A DNA stretch of 64,000 bases from Chthonomonas sp. UBA2362 (GTDB lineage Bacteria > Armatimonadota > Fimbriimonadia > Fimbriimonadales > Fimbriimonadaceae), in assembly GCA_002344135.1 (NCBI GenBank), contig DDTO01000004.1, forward strand, positions 48,473 through 112,472, in the 5' to 3' direction. Below are positions 35,437-43,548 of this stretch, piece after piece (within the stretch, counting starts at the first letter, position 1; every line of letters starts with the position of its first letter). Position numbers and translations under genes: made by a program. The notes below the pieces were generated by a model that saw only the letters and a list, made by a program, of their open reading frames with translations, did not search any database and was not told the origin of the DNA.

Positions 35437-36783
35437 CTAGCGAACTTCGTCGAGGTCGAAGCGATCGTGGAGGAGCCGTACCGCGCGTTCGGTTTCGGCC
35501 TCGGGAATCAGGCAGCTGAGGGAGAGATCACTGTCGCTTGTCTGCAGCACCGAAACCTGGGCATCCTGCAGGGTGCGAAGGACGTTGAGAAAGACGCCGG
35601 GCTGCTGAAGGTATTCGTGGCCGATGAGGGAGACCATGGTGCAGTTCTCGGTGGCTTCGAGCGTGATCGTGCGGTGGCCTCCCAGGGGAGCGAGCAGGGC
35701 AGCTTGTGTTTCGGCTTCGCGCGATGCGGGCTGGCCGAGCTGGAAGAGGTAGATCGCGCCCGGTTCGAGGGGGATGACGAGTCCGTCGAGAAGATCCTGC
35801 ACCGTCGGATACTGACTGCGCGGTACGGCAAACCCGATGCCGGCGGGGCTCAGATTCATCATGAAGAGATTGACGCCGTACCGAGCCATCATCTCGTACA
35901 CCCGTGCCTCTAAAGGGACGCGGTGGGCCTCGGAGGCCTGGCCCAGGTCGAAGCGGAAGTAGACGAGCTTGCCGGTATGGGTGACGCCAGTGACGCGTCG
36001 GCCGGGGAAGACCTCGCGCTTGACGACCTCGGTGCCCTCTTCCTCCCCGAACGTGCTTTTCACCCAGAGGGGAATGTCGAACTTCATAGCGATCTCCGCC
36101 GCTCGGGGATGGAGAACTTTCGCGCCGAGGTGAGCGATTTCGGCGACCTCGTCGTATGTGACTTTGCGGAGGGTCGGGGCTTCGCGCACGAAATCGGGGT
36201 CGGCGGTCTTGACGCCGTCGACGTCGGTGTAGATTTCGACGGCTTCGGCTTGGAGTGCGGCGGCCATCGCGGCGGCGGTCGTGTCCGATCCACCGCGTCC
36301 GAGAGTGGTGAGCTCTCCACCCGGCGAGCCGTCGCCGGCGACGTAGACTCCTTGGAAGCCGCAGATGACGGGAATCGCACCCTGATCGAGGCTCTTGAGG
36401 ACACTCACGGGGTTGATGCCGATGATTCTCGCGTTGCCGTAGACCCCGTCGGTCCTGATCCCAGCCTGGCCGCCGCGGAAGGAGTGAGCGGGATGGCCGA
36501 GGGTCTTGAGCGTATGAGCGAAGATAACGGCGGAGAATATCTCGCCGCAAGCGATCATGAGGTCAAGTTCGCGAGCGTCGGGGGCGACATCGGGGTCGAT
36601 GTCGCGGAGAAGGGCGATGAGGGTATCGGTGGCGTAGGGTTCGCCGCGGCGGCCGATGGCGCTGACGACGACCACCGGGCGATACCCTTGCTCCTTGGCA
36701 GAGACTACTCGGAGAGCGGCTTGCATTCGAGCATCGGCGGTGGCCACGCTGGTGCCGCCGAACTTCATCACGCGGATCTTCAT
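35437..36783 (-). CDS. lysC: Aspartate kinase
   Basis: This enzyme phosphorylates aspartate, the first step to lysine, threonine, methionine and diaminopimelate. The 448 residues begin MKFGGTSVA (nucleotide/aspartate site) and contain TLGRGGSDTTAAAMAAAL, EIYTDVDGVKTADPDFV and VLHPRAAEIAMKFDIPLWVKSTF. The C-terminal region carries paired ACT domains ending in ENCTMVSLIGHEYLQQPGVF and a last VSVLQTSDSDLSLSCLIP strand. Its ATG overlaps the stop of an upstream ACT-domain gene, hinting at a separate regulatory subunit. metX, another user of this pathway, is 9 kb away. Confidence 0.95.
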   Translation of the reverse strand: MKIRVMKFGGTSVATADARMQAALRVVSAKEQGYRPVVVVSAIGRRGEPYATDTLIALLRDIDPDVAPDARELDLMIACGEIFSAVIFAHTLKTLGHPAHSFRGGQAGIRTDGVYGNARIIGINPVSVLKSLDQGAIPVICGFQGVYVAGDGSPGGELTTLGRGGSDTTAAAMAAALQAEAVEIYTDVDGVKTADPDFVREAPTLRKVTYDEVAEIAHLGAKVLHPRAAEIAMKFDIPLWVKSTFGEEEGTEVVKREVFPGRRVTGVTHTGKLVYFRFDLGQASEAHRVPLEARVYEMMARYGVNLFMMNLSPAGIGFAVPRSQYPTVQDLLDGLVIPLEPGAIYLFQLGQPASREAETQAALLAPLGGHRTITLEATENCTMVSLIGHEYLQQPGVFLNVLRTLQDAQVSVLQTSDSDLSLSCLIPEAETERAVRLLHDRFDLDEVR

Positions 36784-37247
36784 GCGAAGGCCCCTCTGAG
36801 TCGATCGGCAAGGGCCCTGGCATCGGCGGCTTCGGCCACGATGAGAAGCCGATCGTGCATGTCACCTAGGTGATCGAGCTTCGCGCCGCTGCCGATGGCG
36901 ATGGCCACAAGTCGGGCGATGAGCCCTTCTTCGTCCCGGATGTTCACCGCGTGAACCAGCACGATGCTTCGATCTCTGCCGAGGTCGAAGGCGTAGCCGG
37001 CGCCGCGCAGGCAGGAGTCGATTCGGTCGGTGGCCTCCTTCGGAATAAGGAAGGAGAGGCCGTCGGTGGTCAGCTTGAGGAAGTCCAGGCTGACGCCCTC
37101 GTTCTTGACGACCTTGAGAACGCCCAGGCGTGAATCCATGACAGGTTCGGCGAGATCGCGGACGTGAACTTGAGAATAGCCCTCGCGGATCTCCACGCGG
37201 CTGATACCGCGCTTCTTCTCGAAACCAGTCTCGGTCGTTACGGCCAT
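36780..37247 (-). CDS. ACT-domain protein coupled to aspartate kinase
   Basis: This 155-residue soluble protein is made of two ACT-like modules: ISRVEIREGYSQVHVRDL with GVSLDFLKLTTDGLSFLIP (about residues 14-80), and RSIVLVHAVNIRDEEGLIARLVAIA (about 88-150). It closely resembles the regulatory part of aspartate kinases but has no kinase domain. ATG 37247 gives the natural start, and a longer frame to 37394 looks non-coding. Its stop overlaps the lysC start by 4 bp (ATGA). It may bind Lys or Thr and act on LysC, but that is inference. Confidence 0.85.
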   Translation of the reverse strand: MAVTTETGFEKKRGISRVEIREGYSQVHVRDLAEPVMDSRLGVLKVVKNEGVSLDFLKLTTDGLSFLIPKEATDRIDSCLRGAGYAFDLGRDRSIVLVHAVNIRDEEGLIARLVAIAIGSGAKLDHLGDMHDRLLIVAEAADARALADRLRGAFA

Positions 37248-37269
37248 GTTGCCAGATTCTAGCGCCCGC

Positions 37270-37941
37270 TTAGCCCGACGCGCCGATCGCCTGCCGTCGC
37301 CTCCACTCGACGTAACCTGCGACCGCCATGAGCAGGAACACGAAGTAGAGCCCGGACATGAGATGGAGACCCCGCGACCAAAGAAGAGGGACATAAATGG
37401 CGTCGGCCACGATCCAAACCAGCCAGTTCTCGATGAACTTCTTCGTGAGCATGTATTGGGCGACGAGGCTCATCGCCGTCGTCAGCGCATCCAAGAAGGG
37501 AGCCGTCCCCTTGACGACGATGAGAGCGTCGTGAATGAGGATCGTGGAAACACCACAGACATAGGCGAGCACCAGGGCAAGATCCGACCGGATGTTGGTG
37601 ATCCTAAGTGGGGCGCGGCGGTCTCCGCCGTGCAGCCACCAATACCAGCCGAGCGCGGCAAGAATCATGTAGACGATCTGAAGTCCGGCGTCGGCATAGA
37701 AGCGTGTCTGGAAGTAGACGATGAAGGTGAAGGCGCAATTGGCGAGACCGATCGGCCAGTTCCAGATGTGCTCTTTGACGACGAGCCATACGCACCATCC
37801 GCCGGTAACGACGGCGACGACCTCCGTCCAATGGTTGTCGATCACCCCTTGCAGGCTGAGCAGGAGCAAGGCGGCGCTGACCACCGCGCCGGCAACATAT
37901 CCAGCGAAGATGGCCAGCCTTCGGAGGCCGGAGCCGGTCAC
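37270..37941 (-). CDS. pnuC: Nicotinamide riboside transporter PnuC
   Basis: This seven-helix membrane transporter imports nicotinamide riboside for NAD salvage. The 223 residues carry the family motifs WPIGLANCAFTFIVYF, ADAGLQIVYMILAALGWYWW and KKFIENWLVWIVADAIYVPLLWSRG. It lies 4 bp after dnaN and 22 bp before the ACT-lysC pair. No NAD-sensing riboswitch or NadR gene is evident. Confidence 0.92.
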   Translation of the reverse strand: MTGSGLRRLAIFAGYVAGAVVSAALLLLSLQGVIDNHWTEVVAVVTGGWCVWLVVKEHIWNWPIGLANCAFTFIVYFQTRFYADAGLQIVYMILAALGWYWWLHGGDRRAPLRITNIRSDLALVLAYVCGVSTILIHDALIVVKGTAPFLDALTTAMSLVAQYMLTKKFIENWLVWIVADAIYVPLLWSRGLHLMSGLYFVFLLMAVAGYVEWRRRQAIGASG

Positions 37942-37945
37942 AGGC

Positions 37946-39046
37946 CTATCCGAGCGCCATCGGCATGATCACGCAGAACTGGTTGTCTCCGCCTTCGATC
38001 GGACGGAAGACCGCCGGACGCGAGGGCTCGGTCAGTTCGGCCCGGATGCCGTCACTTCTAAGCGCGGCCAATGCGTCTTGGACGAACTTGCCGTTGAACG
38101 CGATCTCGATCTCGCCGTCTTTGGCGACGACGGAAACCTGCTCCTTGGCTTCCCCGCGGTCCTCGCTCCGGGCCGTGAGAAGAACATGCTCGCCTTGCCC
38201 GCTGAACCGGATCCGGTTGGCACTATCGCGCGCGATGACGAGCGTCCTCTTGACGTTGTCGAGCAGCTCGGCACGGTCTATGGTCCAGGCCCGGGTGTAC
38301 TCCTTCGGAACGACCCGTTCCCAGTCAGGAAAGGCCCCGGACAGCAACTGGCTCACGATTCGCGCGTTTTCGGTGTCGACGTAGAAGCGCGTTTCGTCGA
38401 ACTTGACGGTGATCTCCTCTTCGTCGGTGAGGGGCAGACTCTTGATCGAACGCAGTGCCTTCGCAGGCAGGATGGCCTGCAGTTCCGAGCCGATTCCCTC
38501 GCGCTCGATACGGCACACCGCCAGTCGATGGGTATCGGTGGCGACTAGGGTGAGCAGTCGGCCGTCATAAACGAAGAGGACGCCGGTCAGTTGCGGGCGG
38601 CTTTGGTCCTCGGCAGTGGCATAGGCCACCGAATCGACCGCCATCTTGAATTCGCTCATCGGCAGCTTAAGCTGCGCAGTGTCGCCGACTTCAGGGATCG
38701 CCGGGAACTCGTCGGCCGAGAACATGAGCATCTTGTACTCGCTTGCCCCTTGCCGAAGATAGACCGAAGTGCCTTCGAGTTGGATCGTAATCTGACCGTC
38801 GGGGAGGTTCGAAACCACGTCCTTGAGCAATCCCGCGTTCACGCAGACGGCGCCGGGTCGCTCGACCGCTGCGAGGATCCTTCGTTCCGCCCACATGTCG
38901 CCATCGCATCCCAACAGGGTGAGACTGCTATCGGCGGCTTCGAGGCGTAGGGTGTTGAGAATTGGCAGACTGGTCCGCTGGGCGGCGAGAGGCGCGCACA
39001 GATTGACGGCATCGAGCAGATCTTTACGCGAGCATTCGAGTTTCAC
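37946..39046 (-). CDS. dnaN: DNA polymerase III beta sliding clamp
   Basis: This replication processivity clamp is a ring-shaped dimer that tethers polymerase and other partners to DNA. The 366 residues have three repeats of the clamp fold: LECSRKDLLDAVNLCAPLAAQRTSLPILNTL, then DTHRLAVCRIE (a diagnostic clamp motif), and FNGKFVQDAL near the end. dnaN usually sits with dnaA and recF. Here it follows an ECF sigma/anti-sigma pair by 12 bp and precedes pnuC by 4 bp. Confidence 0.96.
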   Translation of the reverse strand: MKLECSRKDLLDAVNLCAPLAAQRTSLPILNTLRLEAADSSLTLLGCDGDMWAERRILAAVERPGAVCVNAGLLKDVVSNLPDGQITIQLEGTSVYLRQGASEYKMLMFSADEFPAIPEVGDTAQLKLPMSEFKMAVDSVAYATAEDQSRPQLTGVLFVYDGRLLTLVATDTHRLAVCRIEREGIGSELQAILPAKALRSIKSLPLTDEEEITVKFDETRFYVDTENARIVSQLLSGAFPDWERVVPKEYTRAWTIDRAELLDNVKRTLVIARDSANRIRFSGQGEHVLLTARSEDRGEAKEQVSVVAKDGEIEIAFNGKFVQDALAALRSDGIRAELTEPSRPAVFRPIEGGDNQFCVIMPMALG

Positions 39047-39058
39047 GGCTGGTTCCTT

Positions 39059-39349
39059 TTACCCAAGGATGGGCAACTGATATTGAAGGTGGACGGGGGC
39101 CTCGGATCGGGGCCGAACATCGGCTCCGCGGGCGACCAAGAGCATGAGGATACGCTGGAAGGACTCCTCCGTGAAGTCTGGCCGAGGGTGGGCCGCCTTC
39201 AGGACGGCTTTCGCCTCATCGAGGCTTTCGATCTCGGCGGCCAGGGCCGGATCTCGTCCGGCAGCCTCTTCCATCTCCCGACAGAGTTCTTCGGGAAGTG
39301 CGTTGTCGACGTAGAGGTCGACCAGCTTGTACGACGTTTCTTGATTCAT
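39059..39349 (-). CDS. Short putative anti-sigma factor, no membrane helix
   Basis: The product is 96 residues. The first 50 (KLVDLYVDNALPEELCREMEEAA and ALAAEIESLDEAKAVL) look like the cytosolic sigma-binding N-terminal part of anti-sigma factors. There is no zinc CxxC motif and no membrane helix. Its ATG overlaps the sigma gene's stop (ATGA), the usual coupling of a sigma factor with its antagonist. How a signal would release the sigma factor is unclear, since no sensor domain is present. Confidence 0.65.
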   Translation of the reverse strand: MNQETSYKLVDLYVDNALPEELCREMEEAAGRDPALAAEIESLDEAKAVLKAAHPRPDFTEESFQRILMLLVARGADVRPRSEAPVHLQYQLPILG

Positions 39350-39891
39350 GAAATCTTCTCCAGAGATCCTCCCAGCTTGTCTCTGAGCGCCCGACGACCT
39401 CGATAGAGTCGCGACTTGAGCGCGGGAACGCTGATTTTCAGGACTTCAGCAGCCTCCTTCGCGGAGATGTCCTCGAGATCGCACAGGATAAGCGGCTCCC
39501 GATACTCGTTCGGAAGGTCGCTGAGGGCTTGCTGTACGGTGATCTTGAGCGCAGTGCGCTCTTCGGGGCTTCCGCAATGAGCGTCCACGGGAAGGTCGAC
39601 CAGCTTGTGCTGTCGCATCTTGTCGATGCAGAGGTTCCGTGTGATCCTGAAAAGCCAGGTTCGAAAGGCCGCGTCGGCCCGAAGCTCGTTCGAGCGCCGA
39701 AGGACGCGAAGGAAAGTTTCCGCTGTCGCGTCCTCGGCATCAGAACGGTTGCCGAGCATCCGGAAAGCGTAGCGAAAGATCCGCTCTCCATAAACCTCGT
39801 ACAGCGCCCCGAGCGCAGAGGGGTCCCCCTTCGCGAGAGCGTTGAGCCACCGCTTTTCGGCCAAAGAATCTTGCTGAGAGTCACTCGACAT
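39346..39891 (-). CDS. ECF-type RNA polymerase sigma factor
   Basis: The product is 181 residues with the two ECF domains only. Region 2 is LYEVYGERIFRYAFRMLGNRSDAEDATAETFLRVLR with RTWLFRITRNLCIDKMRQHK. Region 4 is ALSDLPNEYREPLILCDLEDISAKEAAEVLKISVPALKSRLYRGRRALRD. The start 39891 is chosen because upstream codons lack similarity. It heads a co-directional run through anti-sigma, dnaN, pnuC and beyond. An ECF-like promoter is visible 20-50 bp upstream, suggesting self-activation. Confidence 0.92.
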   Translation of the reverse strand: MSSDSQQDSLAEKRWLNALAKGDPSALGALYEVYGERIFRYAFRMLGNRSDAEDATAETFLRVLRRSNELRADAAFRTWLFRITRNLCIDKMRQHKLVDLPVDAHCGSPEERTALKITVQQALSDLPNEYREPLILCDLEDISAKEAAEVLKISVPALKSRLYRGRRALRDKLGGSLEKIS

Positions 39892-39912
39892 AAACAGACG
39901 ACGGCGCACCTC

Positions 39913-39939
39913 GATACGATGCCGGCCTCGTATGTTACC
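39913..39939 (-). promoter_or_regulatory. Candidate ECF-type promoter of the sigma gene
   Basis: On the minus strand GGTAAC (plus 39934-39939) and CGTATC (plus 39913-39918) are 15 bp apart, close to the AAC-N16-CGTA form of Bacillus SigW-type promoters. It lies 22 bp before the sigma start codon. It rests on pattern only. Confidence 0.35.
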
Positions 39940-39976
39940 GCCAATGGTCCCGGTCATCCCGATGTTGTGGCGTGGG

Positions 39977-39985
39977 TTATCCACA
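39977..39985 (+). promoter_or_regulatory. Perfect DnaA-box match in the divergent gap
   Basis: TTATCCACA equals the 9-mer DnaA consensus exactly. It is the only one I see in the gap, so no origin is proposed, but the dnaN gene is in the operon on one side. Confidence 0.4.
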
Positions 39986-40041
39986 CCCTGGGCGGAAAAC
40001 ATCGACCTCGTCCAGTTTGTGAGCGTTTTTCGCTCGAACCC

Positions 40042-40068
40042 TGAAGAACCCCCGGCAATTGCCGATAA
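40042..40068 (+). promoter_or_regulatory. Sigma-28 (FliA/SigD)-like promoter of the fliM operon
   Basis: TGAA at 40042-40045, a 15-bp spacer and GCCGATAA at 40061-40068 match the flagellar sigma-28 consensus TAAA-N15-GCCGATAA at 11 of 12 fixed positions. Transcription would begin about 37 bp before the GTG at 40112. Confidence 0.7.
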
Positions 40069-40111
40069 CGATACTGACGGCCCGGAGAAGGCGTGGCCCG
40101 AGGTCCCACAA

Positions 40112-41104
40112 GTGTCGGAAGTTCTTTCGCAGGCAGAAATCGAGGCCCTGCTCGGCTCCATGGCCGAGAGCGACCAGTCGGCTGGGCCGACGGGGGAAGG
40201 TGCGCCAACTCGCGGCGCCCTGCGGACGGCCACGGCCTTCGAGATCTACGACTTCCGGCGACCCGATAAGTTCAGCAAGGATCAACTCCGAACTCTGCAG
40301 ATGCTGCACGAGACGTTCGCGCGCCTTGCCGGAACGGGTCTTTCGGCATACTTGCGCAGTCAAACGAACATCGACCTCATTTCGTTGGAGCAAGTGCCCT
40401 ACGAGGAGTACTTGCGGAGCATCAATCAGTCGGTCTTCACCGTCATGTCGCTGCCTCCGCTCTCCGGACAAGCGGTCCTCGAAGTCGAATTCGAACTCGT
40501 CTTCACCATGATCGATCGGCTCCTCGGCGGCCCAGGACGGACGGTCCCGCGAACCGTCCTGACGGACATCGAGCGCCCCTTGGTCAAACAGATGATCGAG
40601 CGCCTTTTCTTAGCCCTGAAGACGGCCTGGGAGGGAGTGGTCATCGTCAATCCCGGCATCGAGGGCATGGAGACCAGCGCGCAGTTCGTCCAGATCGCCC
40701 CGCCCACCGATATCGTCGTCAACATGCTCTTCGAGGTGCGGATCGGCCAGGTCCGCGGAGCGATGAGCCTCTGCATCCCGTATCTTGTTCTCAAGCCGAT
40801 CACCGCCAAGCTTAGCGCTCAGAAGTGGTTCGTCAACTCGAGCCGAAAGGCCAGCGGCACCAGCCGACGCAGCTTGGGCTATCACGTAGGTCAGTCGCCC
40901 GTGGAGTGTTCCGTCCGCCTGGGCAAGGTGCGGCTTGCCGTCAAGGACTTCCTCCGTCTCCAGCAAGGCGATATCCTGCGCCTCGATCAGAAGACCGACG
41001 ACGACCTGATGATGCTCGTGAGCGATACCCCTAAGTTCGAAGGCAAGCCCGCCCTCGTCGGCAAGAAGGTCGTCTTCAACGTCACCCAACCACTCGAATC
41101 CTAG
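40112..41104 (+). CDS. fliM: Flagellar motor switch protein FliM
   Basis: FliM links the flagellar rotor to CheY-P and sets rotation sense. The GTG at 40112 gives 330 residues starting SEVLSQAEIEALLGSM, the usual FliM start. GAGG lies about 8 nt upstream and a sigma-28-like promoter lies before it. Longer frames from 39932 would run through that promoter. Features: YDFRRPDKFSKDQLRTLQMLHETFAR near residue 50, the GGPGRTVP loop, and a C-terminal SpoA domain (VECSVRLGKVRLAVKDFLRLQQGDI). I see no clear EIDALL-type CheY-binding peptide apart from the first residues. Confidence 0.93.
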   Translation: MSEVLSQAEIEALLGSMAESDQSAGPTGEGAPTRGALRTATAFEIYDFRRPDKFSKDQLRTLQMLHETFARLAGTGLSAYLRSQTNIDLISLEQVPYEEYLRSINQSVFTVMSLPPLSGQAVLEVEFELVFTMIDRLLGGPGRTVPRTVLTDIERPLVKQMIERLFLALKTAWEGVVIVNPGIEGMETSAQFVQIAPPTDIVVNMLFEVRIGQVRGAMSLCIPYLVLKPITAKLSAQKWFVNSSRKASGTSRRSLGYHVGQSPVECSVRLGKVRLAVKDFLRLQQGDILRLDQKTDDDLMMLVSDTPKFEGKPALVGKKVVFNVTQPLES

Positions 41105-41113
41105 AGAGAACCC

Positions 41114-42007
41114 ATGCCCATTTCCGCCGACATCGTATCGAAGATCAGCGCTCTCCAGAACCAAATCTGGCAGACGGTTTCGCTTACCGTCAGCGAAGCG
41201 ACGGGCCAAGCCATCAACTTCGGCTCCCCGCTGACGACGGCGACCGACACGGCAGACCTTTACGCTGAGCTCACTTCGCCAAAACTGGTCATTCAATTCG
41301 CGTTTGCCAGCATGCCCGAGCATCCGATGGTGATCCTGTTCCCTCAGGAGACCTTCGCCGACCTCGCTCGACTCACGCGAGCGGGACCGATCGAGACGAT
41401 CGACGAAAATCTCATCGCCGAGGTCCGGCCGATCCTCGAAGGCATCGTCCAAGGTCTCTGCCTGACGGTCGGAAACATCCGGAACGAGGCCATCGTGGCG
41501 AGCGGACTCAGTATCCGGTTCCAGATTTTCAGCTTTCCGCCGAACCTGCAAAGGGCCGACGAACTGCTTCGAACCGGCGTCGCGATCGCCTGTGACTCCA
41601 TCCACGGAACCCTTATCTGGCTGATGGACGACGAGACCGCCCATGCGATCCTCGGGATGGACCCAGCCGATACGGACCAGGATGGATTTGCCCAGAACCT
41701 GGACTCCGCCACCGGACCCACTTCCCCATTAGGTGAGGACAACGGACTTGAGATCCTCCTCGACATCCCGCTCGAAATCTCGGTCGAACTCGGTCGCGTG
41801 AAGATGCTGATCAAGGATGTTGTCGAACTGGGCGCAGGCTCCATCGTGGAGATCGAGAAAGCGGCCGGTGAGCCGGTCGACGTCCTCGTCAACGGACGCA
41901 TCGTGGCGAGAGGGGAAGTCGTGGTGATCGAAGACAACTTCGGAGTGCGGATCACGGAAATCCTGAGCCCGCAGGACCGATTGATGAAGCTCAACGAGGT
42001 CGCCTAG
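41114..42007 (+). CDS. fliN: Flagellar motor switch protein FliN/FliY-type
   Basis: This 297-residue rotor protein has a CheC/CheX-like N-terminal domain (about residues 1-200) and a C-terminal SpoA domain (LLDIPLEISVELGRVKMLIKDV to GVRITEIL, about 212-285). The layout matches FliY of Gram-positive bacteria. In true FliY/CheC phosphatases each active site reads D/S-x3-E-x2-N; I do not find an intact copy (the nearest, AEVRPILEGIVQG, lacks the Asn). It lies 9 bp after fliM. Confidence 0.85.
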   Translation: MPISADIVSKISALQNQIWQTVSLTVSEATGQAINFGSPLTTATDTADLYAELTSPKLVIQFAFASMPEHPMVILFPQETFADLARLTRAGPIETIDENLIAEVRPILEGIVQGLCLTVGNIRNEAIVASGLSIRFQIFSFPPNLQRADELLRTGVAIACDSIHGTLIWLMDDETAHAILGMDPADTDQDGFAQNLDSATGPTSPLGEDNGLEILLDIPLEISVELGRVKMLIKDVVELGAGSIVEIEKAAGEPVDVLVNGRIVARGEVVVIEDNFGVRITEILSPQDRLMKLNEVA

Positions 42008-42009
42008 CG

Positions 42010-42519
42010 ATGTTTCGACGGATCGCTTTGGTGGGCCTGCTCGGTTTGCCATGCTCGCAAGGACTTGCTCAGAGCGGCGCGCTCGGCACCAAAAAGAGCG
42101 TGATGGTCGGGGCGGGCGCATCGGGCTCCAGTGGACTTGGCGGCATGCAGCTGCTGCAGATGATCGTTGCCATCGTCATCGTGGTGGCCCTGCTGAAGTG
42201 GCTTCTACCCAAAGTCCTCCTGCGCATGAACAAGCGGATCGGCCCGGCCGTGGGCAGTTCGATCGAAGTCGAAGAGAGCGCGACGTTCGCTGGAGGAAAT
42301 CTCCTCGTCGTGCGAGCGCGAGGCAAGACCCTCCTGCTCTGCGTTTCGAATCAGGGCGTCTCCTGCCTGGCCGATCTCACCGAACCGGCGTCGCTGCCCG
42401 ACCCACCCGCATTCTTCGAACTGCTGGATGAGGCACAAGAGAAACCCTCAGCGACCGCGGTCGTAGAGACCGCCGATATCGAGGCGGCTCTGGGAAGGCT
42501 CGCGAGGCTAGAGGGATGA
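42010..42519 (+). CDS. fliO: Flagellar biosynthetic protein FliO
   Basis: This 169-residue protein has a signal-like N-terminus (ALVGLLGLPCSQGLAQ) and one membrane helix (QLLQMIVAIVIVVALLKWLLP). A FliO-type cytoplasmic region follows (VGSSIEVEESATFAGGNLLVVRARGKTLLLCVSNQGVSCLADL). FliO helps assemble FliP in the export gate. It lies between fliN and fliP, and its stop overlaps the fliP ATG by 4 bp. Confidence 0.85.
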   Translation: MFRRIALVGLLGLPCSQGLAQSGALGTKKSVMVGAGASGSSGLGGMQLLQMIVAIVIVVALLKWLLPKVLLRMNKRIGPAVGSSIEVEESATFAGGNLLVVRARGKTLLLCVSNQGVSCLADLTEPASLPDPPAFFELLDEAQEKPSATAVVETADIEAALGRLARLEG

Positions 42520-43274
42520 AGAAACTTCTTCCGAGTTTGCTCTTAACGCTTGGCTTGGTCGCGGTGGCGGTACCGCAAACAGGGCTGCCCAAGATCGATA
42601 TCGGCATCAGCCCGACCAAGAATCCCGAGGACATCAGCACTTCGCTTCAGATTCTTGCGCTCTTGACGGTGCTGAGCATCGCGCCGGCGATCCTCATCAT
42701 GACGACAGCCTTTACGCGGATCGTCATCATCTTTTCCTTCGTTCGCAACGCGCTCGGTACCCAAAACATTCCCCCGAACCAGGTCGTGATCGGTCTAAGC
42801 CTCTTCCTGACCCTCTACATCATGGCTCCGACCTACACACAAATCAACGAGAGCGCACTTAAGCCCTACTTCTCGAAGAAAATCATGGCCAACGGAAAGC
42901 CGATGACATTCGAGCAAGCGCTCGAGGAAGCTCAGAAGCCAGTGCGGGCCTTCATGCTCAAGAACACTTACGAAAGCGACCTCAATCTCTTCCTCGACAT
43001 GCGCGACGAACATCCAGAGACGCCGGAGAAGGTGTCGCTCATCTCCCTGATTCCCGCTTTTATCCTCAGCGAGCTCAAGACCGCTTTCATCATCGGGTTT
43101 TACATCTTTGTGCCTTTCGTAATTATCGACCTTATCGTCGGTAGCGCCCTTATCAGTATGGGCATGATGATGTTGCCGCCAACCGTCATTTCGATGCCCG
43201 CAAAGCTTCTCGTCTTCATCCTCGCCGATGGCTGGTCGGTCCTTGTTCAAGCGATCATGCAGGGGTTTGTCTAG
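42516..43274 (+). CDS. fliP: Flagellar export-gate protein FliP
   Basis: This core protein of the type III flagellar export gate has 252 residues. It has a cleavable signal (KKLLPSLLLTLGLVAVAV) and four membrane helices. The family signatures are TAFTRIVIIFSFVRNALGTQNIPPNQV and FILSELKTAFIIGFYIFVPFVIIDLIV. The start overlaps fliO; fliQ follows after 1 bp. Confidence 0.97.
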   Translation: MKKLLPSLLLTLGLVAVAVPQTGLPKIDIGISPTKNPEDISTSLQILALLTVLSIAPAILIMTTAFTRIVIIFSFVRNALGTQNIPPNQVVIGLSLFLTLYIMAPTYTQINESALKPYFSKKIMANGKPMTFEQALEEAQKPVRAFMLKNTYESDLNLFLDMRDEHPETPEKVSLISLIPAFILSELKTAFIIGFYIFVPFVIIDLIVGSALISMGMMMLPPTVISMPAKLLVFILADGWSVLVQAIMQGFV

Positions 43275-43275
43275 C

Positions 43276-43548
43276 ATGGAACAAGGGGTAGTCCTCGACC
43301 TCGCGCGCCAGGGAATGACGGTCGCTCTCATGGTGTCCCTGCCAATTCTCGCCGTTGCGCTCTTCGTGGGATTGCTGGTGAGCGTGTTTCAAGCGGTAAC
43401 GCAGGTGCAGGAAATGACGTTGACCTATGTTCCCAAGATTCTTTCCGTTGGCCTTGTGACGGCGTTGATGGGTAACTGGATGCTCACCACGCTCGTGAGC
43501 TTCACACGGGTCTGTTTCGATCACGCCGGCGGAGTCCTGATGCGGTAA
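43276..43548 (+). CDS. fliQ: Flagellar export-gate protein FliQ
   Basis: This 90-residue protein has two membrane helices (MTVALMVSLPILAVALFVGLLVSVFQAVTQVQE and LSVGLVTALMGNWMLTTLV). It is a ring component of the export gate with FliP and FliR. The ATG at 43276 is taken instead of an upstream in-frame codon inside fliP, since the latter adds residues unlike the family. Its stop overlaps the fliR start (TAATG). Confidence 0.95.
   Translation: MEQGVVLDLARQGMTVALMVSLPILAVALFVGLLVSVFQAVTQVQEMTLTYVPKILSVGLVTALMGNWMLTTLVSFTRVCFDHAGGVLMR

Noticed and set aside
39977..39985. Replication origin at the DnaA box near dnaN
   Set aside because: Only one box, no AT-rich unwinding stretch and no dnaA gene nearby.
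39932..40111. N-terminal extension of fliM
   Set aside because: It lacks FliM similarity and would cross the sigma-28-like promoter; GTG 40112 gives the normal length.
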